Assembly (NCBI RefSeq): GCF_001422325.1
Contig: NZ_LMMR01000001.1
Span: forward strand, 559,256 to 623,255
DNA: 64,000 nucleotides
Direction: 5' to 3'
From: Leifsonia sp. Leaf264
GTDB lineage: Bacteria > Actinomycetota > Actinomycetes > Actinomycetales > Microbacteriaceae
The notes beneath the pieces were generated by a model, which did not search any database, was not told the DNA's origin, and saw nothing but the letters and a program-made list of their open reading frames with translations. Numbering within the stretch: position 1 is the stretch's first letter; every line of letters starts with the position of its first letter. The position numbers and the translations under genes were made by a program. Below, piece after piece: positions 17,679-24,573 of the stretch.

Positions 17679-18424
17679 GACGTCGTCCGGTCGTCGGCGG
17701 CATCGAGGAGGGCGACCACCCTGTCGTAACGCCCGACGTCCGCGGCGACATGGCTGTCCGTGGCGGCGACGACGACGGCTCCCCCGGCTCGCGCTGCACG
17801 GATCACCCGCGCACCCGGACAGGCCCACTTCTCGTTGACCTCGATGCTGGTGCCCGTCGTGGCGGCGGCATCCGCCCATTCCGCGAGCAGGTCGTCGGAG
17901 ATCTGGTCTTCGTCGAGGCCGATCTTGGGCAGGATCGAGAACGGATGCGCCAGCTGGCCGCCGGGCGCGCGTCGCATCGCGCCGATCGTGGCGTGCACGA
18001 GGGTGGCCAGGGCATCCGTCGCCGAGAGGCCTGCAGCCAGCTCCGCCCGGGTGCGATCGGGGGTCCACGGGCCGTCGACGCCCGGGAACTGGTGATCGGC
18101 GATGACGATGCCGTCGACGCCGCCAGCACCGATGACGAGATCCGACGGGATGTCGAGAGCTCCGGACGCATCGAGGATCTTGGCCTCGACGCCGGTGTGC
18201 AACGTCAGCGAGTCGGGCACTGCCGCGCGTTCGAGGGCGATGGCGGCGAGGAACTCGGGCACCCACGTCGTGCTCACGCGCACGTGGTCGATGAGTCGCA
18301 GGTGACGGATGCCGCGCTCGGCCGCGACGCGGATGTTCTCCGACATCGTGCTGGTCGCATCGTCGGAGAACTGCGAGTGGACATGCCAGTCGCCGTTCAG
18401 CTCAGGATGCGAGGGCGCGCTCAT
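17675..18424 (-). CDS. PHP-domain metal-dependent phosphoesterase
   Basis: The 249-residue TIM-barrel protein has the PHP metal-ligand set: DWHVHSQFSDD at 12-22, RLIDHVR near 44-50, a middle Glu, IADHQFP near 106-112, an internal His and a final AATDSHVAAD. Family members hydrolyse phosphate esters (histidinol phosphate, 3',5'-bisphosphonucleotides) or DNA. The length and final D-S-H are most like the histidinol-phosphatase/hypothetical branch. ATG 18424 overlaps the ATP-grasp stop by four bases. Its substrate in this operon is unknown. A phosphorylated sugar or signalling metabolite is one possibility. The open frame that continues upstream of 18424 overlaps the ATP-grasp gene and is not coding. 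Confidence 0.85.
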   Translation of the reverse strand: MSAPSHPELNGDWHVHSQFSDDATSTMSENIRVAAERGIRHLRLIDHVRVSTTWVPEFLAAIALERAAVPDSLTLHTGVEAKILDASGALDIPSDLVIGAGGVDGIVIADHQFPGVDGPWTPDRTRAELAAGLSATDALATLVHATIGAMRRAPGGQLAHPFSILPKIGLDEDQISDDLLAEWADAAATTGTSIEVNEKWACPGARVIRAARAGGAVVVAATDSHVAADVGRYDRVVALLDAADDRTTS

Positions 18425-19386
18425 GACGACGCGATGATCTCGTCGACCGGCAGGAAGATGTCCTCGAGGAAGCGGGTGACGGCGATCTCCCGGAACGGCA
18501 CCGCGTGCGGCAGCTCGCGCCCGAGGGCGAGGTCTACGGCGAGCGACGGCATGTCGACGCCGGCCGCCACGGTCAATGGCATCGAGCCCGAGAATCGCGG
18601 ATTGATCTCGAGCAGCGCCGGCGTACCGTCGGTCGCGTAGCGCAGCTGCACGTTCGCGACGCCGACGAGTCCGGCTGCGCTCGCGCAGGCCGCCGCCGTG
18701 TCCTCGAGCTCGGCGCGGTGAACGGTGCGGCCCGCGACGGCGACGCCGGAGTCGACCCGGGCGCGCAGGCGGGGAACGGCCGAGATGACGTGGCCGTCGG
18801 CGCCGAGGATGACGTCGACCGAGAACTCGTCGCCCGGGAGGTTCTCCTGGATGATCTGGCTGGTGTCGCCGGCGGCCGCCTCGAGCTCCGCTCGGGTGTG
18901 CACCAGGTGGACACCGCGAGAGCCTGCGCCGCTGCGCGGCTTGACGATGACGGGGAAGACCCAGTCGTACTCCGCACCCTCCTGGGTGAGCAGCTCGGTG
19001 TGCGGTATGCGTGCCTTGCCTTCGACGGCCTGCATGAGCAGCCACTTGTCGAGCGTGGTGTGCAGTGCCTCGGCCGAGGGCGCGGCGAGCTCGGCACCGA
19101 GCTCGCCGCGGCGGTCGGCGAGGCCGGGGAGTTCGGCATCCACCGTCGAGACGATCACGTCGATGCCGTCGGCGGCGACGAGAGCGATGATCGCGTCGAC
19201 GAACTCCGGAGCGAGGCCGGCCGGGATGATCCGACGGCGCTCGGCAGGCACGAGGTAGAGGGCGCTCGCCCAGCCGTCCATGTCGGCGGCGAAGACCTCC
19301 AGGTCATCGCGCTTCAGCAGCGAACGGATGACCGCGACTCCCGCCGGTCCCCCAGCGCCCGTGACGAGCACTCGTGAGATGGTCAC
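18421..19386 (-). CDS. ATP-grasp domain enzyme (carbamoyl-phosphate-synthase-like)
   Basis: The 321-residue protein starts with a Rossmann-like pre-ATP-grasp domain (VLVTGAGGPAGVAVIRSLL). The ATP-grasp fold follows with VIVKPRSGAGSRGV (nucleotide-binding Lys and Gly-rich loop), IIQENLPGDEFSVDV and LLEINPRFSGSMP, which supplies the metal-binding Glu and Asn. The family ligates a carboxylate to an amine or thiol through an acyl phosphate. Relatives in polysaccharide clusters are often of unknown function. GTG 19386 is preceded by GGGAGGA and overlaps the stop of the fusion gene. The enzyme could attach an amino acid or other acid to a sugar or cofactor of the pathway, which is inference. Confidence 0.87.
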   Translation of the reverse strand: MTISRVLVTGAGGPAGVAVIRSLLKRDDLEVFAADMDGWASALYLVPAERRRIIPAGLAPEFVDAIIALVAADGIDVIVSTVDAELPGLADRRGELGAELAAPSAEALHTTLDKWLLMQAVEGKARIPHTELLTQEGAEYDWVFPVIVKPRSGAGSRGVHLVHTRAELEAAAGDTSQIIQENLPGDEFSVDVILGADGHVISAVPRLRARVDSGVAVAGRTVHRAELEDTAAACASAAGLVGVANVQLRYATDGTPALLEINPRFSGSMPLTVAAGVDMPSLAVDLALGRELPHAVPFREIAVTRFLEDIFLPVDEIIASS

Positions 19387-20459
19387 ATTTCCTCCCCTGC
19401 TCTCGGGCTCGACGAGATGACGCCGGCCGAGCTGTCGATGGATGACGGAGCGCCGATGGAGGCGCTGTCACGGATGATCTCGAGCGGCTCGCTGTAGCGC
19501 CCGGTGCCGAACCGCGACCAGTACCGAGCTGTCGCCAGCACGAAGTCGGGTTCGAGGTAGTCGCGGATGCCGCTCTGCGACGCGAACGCCCGGAGCAGAG
19601 CCAGCTTGGTGTCGGTGTGGCCGTCGATCGTGACGAAGCGGCTCGGCTGGAACTCGATCGTGGACGAGGGGCTCTGGAAGCAGGCGACGGTCGGAACCCG
19701 CCGCGTCGCGATGAGCGTGGCCTCGTGCACCGAACGGTGGTCCTGGTGCCGCTCGTGCTTCGTGTGGGTGTAGACGATGCCGGGCGAGACCTCGGCGACG
19801 ACGCGCTCGATGATGCCGACGGTGGGGTCGGCATTCGGGATGCGCGTGTCTTCGAGGTCCTCCATGAACAGGCGCGCCCCGAGGATCTCGGCCGAGGCCA
19901 GCGACTCGTGCTGTCTGTCGTCAGCGGCTCCCCCACGGGCGCCTCGCGAGAGCGTGAGGATGACGATGGGGTCGCCGGCAGCGGCGTGGGCGGCGAGGAC
20001 CCCGCCGACGCCGATCTCGACGTCGTCGGGGTGGGCGCCGATCGCGAGCACGGTGCGGGTGCGGCGGGCGGCTGCAGCCGCGCGGGACTTCGCGCCCAGA
20101 CGGTTGACGGTGTCGACGAGCACGGAGCTCGGCACCGGCTTGGTGAGGAACTCGTCGGCTCGATCGCGCAGCGCACGGACCGCGTAGTCGACGGAGGCGT
20201 GCGCCGTCATGACGATCACGGGGAGCGACGGGTCGACGAGGCGGGACTGCTCCAGGACGTCGAGTCCGCTGGCGCCGGGAAGTTCGACATCCGTCACCAG
20301 GACATCGGGGCGGAACTCCCGCACCACGTCAATAGCGCCGATGGCCGAGTACAGCACGCGCACCTCGCAACCGGCGCGCTTCTCGAGGACCGTGCGCGTG
20401 AACAGCGCGACGTCCTCGTCATCTTCGATCACGAGGACGCGGTAGGGCGCGTCGGTCAT
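19383..20459 (-). CDS. Response-regulator receiver domain fused to PIG-L/LmbE-type deacetylase
   Basis: The 358-residue protein joins two domains. Residues 1-120 form a receiver domain with D13-D14, phospho-acceptor D57 (LVTDVELPG), T85 in VMTAHAS and K107 in LTKPVP. After a short Ala/Arg linker, residues 135-330 form a PIG-L deacetylase with AHPDDVEIGVGG at 142-153 and the second zinc site HQDH at 238-241. PIG-L enzymes remove acetyl from N-acetylglucosamine groups (mycothiol, GPI, lincomycin pathways). Phosphorylation of the receiver would be expected to gate the enzyme. The last 25 residues are Ser-rich. ATG 20459 has GGAG at a normal distance. This is the first gene of the operon. Confidence 0.9.
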   Translation of the reverse strand: MTDAPYRVLVIEDDEDVALFTRTVLEKRAGCEVRVLYSAIGAIDVVREFRPDVLVTDVELPGASGLDVLEQSRLVDPSLPVIVMTAHASVDYAVRALRDRADEFLTKPVPSSVLVDTVNRLGAKSRAAAAARRTRTVLAIGAHPDDVEIGVGGVLAAHAAAGDPIVILTLSRGARGGAADDRQHESLASAEILGARLFMEDLEDTRIPNADPTVGIIERVVAEVSPGIVYTHTKHERHQDHRSVHEATLIATRRVPTVACFQSPSSTIEFQPSRFVTIDGHTDTKLALLRAFASQSGIRDYLEPDFVLATARYWSRFGTGRYSEPLEIIRDSASIGAPSSIDSSAGVISSSPRAGEEM

Positions 20460-20483
20460 GTGGGTCTCCGTTCGACATGTCCC

Positions 20484-20489
20484 ACTCTA
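20484..20489 (-). promoter_or_regulatory. Putative -10 element (TAGAGT) of the signalling/polysaccharide operon
   Basis: TAGAGT on the minus strand lies 24 bases before ATG 20459 and would give a leader of about 17 bases that includes the GGAG ribosome site. No good -35 is seen. The 137-base gap after the permease gene makes this the only place for the operon promoter. Confidence 0.35.
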
Positions 20490-20596
20490 TTGAGGGTGAG
20501 GAGCACTCATCGCCGACCGGCCGGACTCAGACGAACTCGAACGAACTCGGTGTCGACCACGCGGTGTCGCTCGGCGGCAGGTCGACCGGAGCGCGG

Positions 20597-21409
20597 CTAA
20601 TCCTGTGCCGGGTCGCCGGGCTCCCCGCGATCCCGCCGCGCCCTCACCGCCAGTTGGATCGCCGAGGCGACCAGAAGCGCGGCGAAGAGCACGGATGACG
20701 CCTGCGGTGGCATGACGAGGGCCAGCGCCACCCCGGCGAAGGATGCGATGGCGGCCGCCGCCCCCACGATCAGGCCGGCTCGCATGTCGACCACATGCCC
20801 GCGCAGATTTCCCACCGTGCCGCTCACGGCGGTCGGAATCATGACCAGGAGCGACGTGCCCTTCGCGACGAGGTCCCCGACACCGAACAGCGCGATGAGG
20901 GCGGGGACCGCGATCACGCCGCCGCCGATGCCGAAGAGCCCGGAGGCGACGCCGATGAACAGTCCGACGCCGATGAGGAGGAGCGCGGCGACCCACGAGT
21001 TCTCAACGGTGTCGGCACCGCCGCGCGTAGGCACGATCAGCAGCATCCGCACAGCGACGACGAGGAGCAGCGCGATGAACAGCCACCTCAATACCCCGAT
21101 CGGAGTTCGGCGCATCACCTGGGAGCCGAAAGCCGAACCGATCACGCCGCCGATGATGAGGAAGATGGCCGCGAAGGCGTCGACGCTGCCATGGGCGACG
21201 TAGGTCAGCGACCCCACGATCGCCGCGGGAATGATCGCAACAAGCGAGGTCGCCGAGGCGCGCCGTTGGTCCATGCCGACGAAGGTGACGAGCAGCGGAA
21301 CCATCAGGATTCCGCCACCTCCGCCGAAGGAACCCGACAGCAGTCCGCCGACCGCTCCGGTGAGCACGAGCCTCAGGAACGAGGCCCGCGCCGGCGCGCC
21401 GTGGATCAC
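20597..21409 (-). CDS. TauE/SafE family sulfite/organic anion exporter-like permease
   Basis: The 270-residue protein has eight hydrophobic segments in two homologous halves. Each half starts with a Gly-rich signature (LLSGSFGGGGGILMVPLL near 20-38 and GVASGLFGIGGGVIAVPALI near 155-175), which is diagnostic of the TauE/SafE (DUF81) family. Members export sulfite, sulfoacetate or related anions, with substrates mostly unknown. The C-terminus is a short basic/acidic cytoplasmic tail. GTG 21409 is the best start seen, with a weak upstream purine stretch. It lies 137 bases before the operon at 20459 on the same strand and is probably a separate unit. Confidence 0.85.
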   Translation of the reverse strand: MIHGAPARASFLRLVLTGAVGGLLSGSFGGGGGILMVPLLVTFVGMDQRRASATSLVAIIPAAIVGSLTYVAHGSVDAFAAIFLIIGGVIGSAFGSQVMRRTPIGVLRWLFIALLLVVAVRMLLIVPTRGGADTVENSWVAALLLIGVGLFIGVASGLFGIGGGVIAVPALIALFGVGDLVAKGTSLLVMIPTAVSGTVGNLRGHVVDMRAGLIVGAAAAIASFAGVALALVMPPQASSVLFAALLVASAIQLAVRARRDRGEPGDPAQD

Positions 21410-21569
21410 CGCCGCCCGGTGTCGGATGCGGCGTGGCCGGCAGGCCGCGCACCGTCGGCCGACAGGGGTTCGAATGTCATGGTCCCATCCTGTCCGACGG
21501 TCGCGCCTGCTGGGCCCGAATCGGCCGTGGTGGATGAACGGATGGCGGACGATTCGCAGGCGATGCGGC

Positions 21570-22754
<1,185 letters not shown>

Positions 22755-22783
22755 GTGGCCTCCACACCGTGTTCGACGCCTTC

Positions 22784-22789
22784 ACTGTA
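22784..22789 (-). promoter_or_regulatory. Putative -10 element (TACAGT) of the lipoprotein gene
   Basis: TACAGT on the minus strand lies 29 bases before ATG 22754, giving a leader of about 23 bases with the GGAGG site. The -35 is not clear. Confidence 0.3.
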
Positions 22790-22899
22790 GAGAGTCGGTT
22801 CGCCGAGCAGATCACCTCATCCGAATGATTGCCGGATGCCGTTCGAGCGGATGCCGCAGCGTCTCCCGCAGCCTCGTGCCCGTTCGCGCGATGGGAACA

Positions 22900-22939
22900 G
22901 AAGAGGCCGGAAGCGAATCTCTTCGCTTCCGGCCTCTTC
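22900..22939 (-). terminator. Hairpin terminator downstream of the first initiator tRNA gene
   Basis: A perfect 18-base-pair stem (22900-22917 with 22922-22939) and a four-base loop begin 16 bases after the tRNA 3' end. On the minus strand the stem is followed by TGTTCCC. Confidence 0.75.
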
Positions 22940-22954
22940 GTATCTACTGTTCTG

Positions 22955-23028
22955 TTGCGGGGACAGGATTTGAACCTGCGACCTCTGGGTTATGAGCCCA
23001 GCGAGCTACCGAACTGCTCCACCCCGCG
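22955..23028 (-). tRNA. Initiator tRNA-fMet (CAT), copy 1
   Basis: The 74-base gene folds into a cloverleaf with anticodon CAT. Initiator features are present: the first acceptor pair is a C1-A72 mismatch (CGCGGGG against CCCCGCA), and three consecutive G-C pairs close the anticodon stem (GGG CTCATAA CCC). The TTCAAAT T loop is normal, and CCA is not encoded. No clear TANNNT element lies within 20 bases upstream, only the inverted repeat at 23034-23052, so its promoter is uncertain. The sequence is identical to the copy at 23504-23577. Confidence 0.95.
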
Positions 23029-23033
23029 GCACC

Positions 23034-23052
23034 GACCGCCGTGACGGCGGTC
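23034..23052. repeat. Inverted repeat upstream of tRNA-fMet copy 1
   Basis: Nine-base arms (23034-23042 and 23044-23052) flank a single central base. It may be part of the control region or a hairpin left from a terminator. It is not present before copy 2. Confidence 0.5.
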
Positions 23053-23241
23053 AACCTTCGCACTGCTCCAGCCACGTTCGATTACTCGATCGGGCCGGCC
23101 GTGCCGGTGTCATCAGTCTATGGCATGGCTCGAGGGCCGCTCGACCAGCAGTGTCGCTCCGCTTCCGCAACGACAGCGCGGGGACTACGTTCATGGGTGA
23201 CCGGCGTCCGCACGAGTCGCCGAGGCAGGGAAGGCGCAGAG

Positions 23242-23445
23242 ATGAAGAACTGGCTGATCCTCGGAGGCGGCATCCTGCTGGTGCTCGTCGGCGTCGTCTG
23301 GACCTTGCAGGGCCTGAACGTCCTGCCCGGATCGGCGATGAGCGGCGCGACCCTCTGGGCTGTGCTCGGTCCGATCGTCGTGATCGTGGGCCTCGCCCTG
23401 ATCGGCTGGGGAATCGCTCGCCGTCGTGGATCGTCCGTCGGTTGA
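23242..23445 (+). CDS. Small two-span membrane protein of unknown function
   Basis: The 67-residue protein has two hydrophobic helices (about 3-25 and 38-60) joined by a short loop LQGLNVLPGSAMSG and ends with a basic tail RRRG. This pattern (a WTLQGL-type loop with MSG and a second helix ending G-W-G-I-A) recurs in small uncharacterised actinobacterial membrane proteins, but I know no function. ATG 23242 has GGAAGG seven bases upstream. The frame is open back to 23041, but that stretch lacks a ribosome site. The gene lies on the plus strand between two minus-strand tRNA genes and ends at the shared hairpin terminator. Confidence 0.8.
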   Translation: MKNWLILGGGILLVLVGVVWTLQGLNVLPGSAMSGATLWAVLGPIVVIVGLALIGWGIARRRGSSVG

Positions 23446-23467
23446 TCAAGCCGATGGGAAAGAAATA

Positions 23468-23497
23468 GGCCCGATCAGAATCTCTTCTGATCGGGCC
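23468..23497 (+). terminator. Bidirectional hairpin terminator between the small membrane gene and tRNA-fMet copy 2
   Basis: A perfect 13-base-pair stem (23468-23480 with 23485-23497) with a TCTC loop is followed by TTCTTGTT on the plus strand and by TATTTCTTT on the minus strand. It therefore can end both the small membrane-protein transcript and the tRNA transcript. Confidence 0.88.
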
Positions 23498-23503
23498 TTC
23501 TTG

Positions 23504-23577
23504 TTGCGGGGACAGGATTTGAACCTGCGACCTCTGGGTTATGAGCCCAGCGAGCTACCGAACTGCTCCACCCCGCG
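23504..23577 (-). tRNA. Initiator tRNA-fMet (CAT), copy 2
   Basis: The gene is identical over all 74 bases to the copy at 22955-23028, with the C1-A72 mismatch and three G-C pairs in the anticodon stem that mark initiator tRNA. CCA is not encoded. A TAGGTT hexamer at 23589-23594 (minus strand) lies 11 bases upstream and could be its -10. A strong bidirectional terminator follows 6 bases after the 3' end, so the two copies are transcribed separately. Confidence 0.95.
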
Positions 23578-23691
23578 GCACAAGGAATAACCTATCACGG
23601 CTTTCGCCATCCGACGAATCGAGCGCTCGGTCGATCCCTGTCGAGCTGTTCCGCATCCCGAATCGCGGTGCACCGCGGACTCCCCCAGGAC

Positions 23692-24555
23692 TCAGCGCCC
23701 AGGGGTGGCCGGGTTCGCGGCCACGAGCGAGTACGCCAGGGGCAGCCACTGCTGGTCGGTCCAGCCGAACATGCCGGACTCCTTCTCGACCAGCACGGGG
23801 AACATGCGCCACGGCACCTGCAGGTGCTCGCGGAACATGTCGATGCGCAGTCCGGAGTCGCGCAATGCCGCCATCACCTCGCCGAGCGGATGCATCCACT
23901 CCCAGGTGCGTGCATTCTCCAGCACGGCGTCCTCGTCCGCGTAGTCCCCGGGGTCGTCGATGATGTCGGGCTCGTCGCTCACATAAGGATAGGCGAACGA
24001 CGGCATCCCGTCAGCCGCCGAGTCTCCGTCGAAGACGAAGGCCGTCGGATGCCCGTCGGCGAAGTAGAACCGTCCGCCGGGCTTGACGAACCACGACACG
24101 ATGCGCGCCCACTCGGCCACGTCGGGGAGCCAGCCGATGGTGCCCCAGGTGGTGAACACGAGGTCGAACGACTCCGGCTCGGGCAGTATGTGGCGGGCGT
24201 CGTAGAGGTTCGCCTCGATGAAGCGCGCCCGATCGGCGAGCCCCAGTTCCGCTGCCATCCGCCTGGCCTCCTGCACGGCCGGACGGGAGAAGTCGAGACC
24301 GACGACCGTCGCTCCGAGGTTCACCAGCGAGAGCGAATCCGACCCGAAGTGGCACTGCAGGTGCAGCACGCGCTTGCCGTCGAGACCGTCGGGGAACAGC
24401 TCGGCGATCTCGGCGGCGACGATGGGGTCGAGGACGCTCCCCCCTGCACGCAACGGAGCCGAGTCGTAGAACCCGCTCGCCAGGTGCACCGGCACCCGCT
24501 CGTTCCAGTTGGCCCGGTTGTCATCGAGCCAGTCGCCGTCGCTCAGGTCCACCAT
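23692..24555 (-). CDS. Class I SAM-dependent methyltransferase
   Basis: The 287-residue protein has a Rossmann-type methyltransferase core: motif I as VLHLQCHFGSDSLSL at about 64-78, the acidic end of strand 2 at VVGLDFS, then DLVFTTWGTIGWLPD and the later W-F-V-K-P-GG-R-F-Y-F. The H-L-Q-C-H-F-G form of motif I is typical of a subgroup of small-molecule methyltransferases (UbiE/Tam-like) with unknown substrates. ATG 24555 has GGGGAGG six bases upstream. It lies 18 bases after the UPF0182 gene stop on the same strand, so it is probably cotranscribed with it. Confidence 0.87.
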   Translation of the reverse strand: MVDLSDGDWLDDNRANWNERVPVHLASGFYDSAPLRAGGSVLDPIVAAEIAELFPDGLDGKRVLHLQCHFGSDSLSLVNLGATVVGLDFSRPAVQEARRMAAELGLADRARFIEANLYDARHILPEPESFDLVFTTWGTIGWLPDVAEWARIVSWFVKPGGRFYFADGHPTAFVFDGDSAADGMPSFAYPYVSDEPDIIDDPGDYADEDAVLENARTWEWMHPLGEVMAALRDSGLRIDMFREHLQVPWRMFPVLVEKESGMFGWTDQQWLPLAYSLVAANPATPGR

Positions 24556-24573
24556 TCGCGTCCTCCCCGACCG

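Noticed and set aside
22955-23577. Possible integrated element bounded by tRNA direct repeats (attL/attR)
   Set aside because: Both repeats are full, intact tRNA genes, the segment between them is only about 470 bases, and there is no integrase gene.
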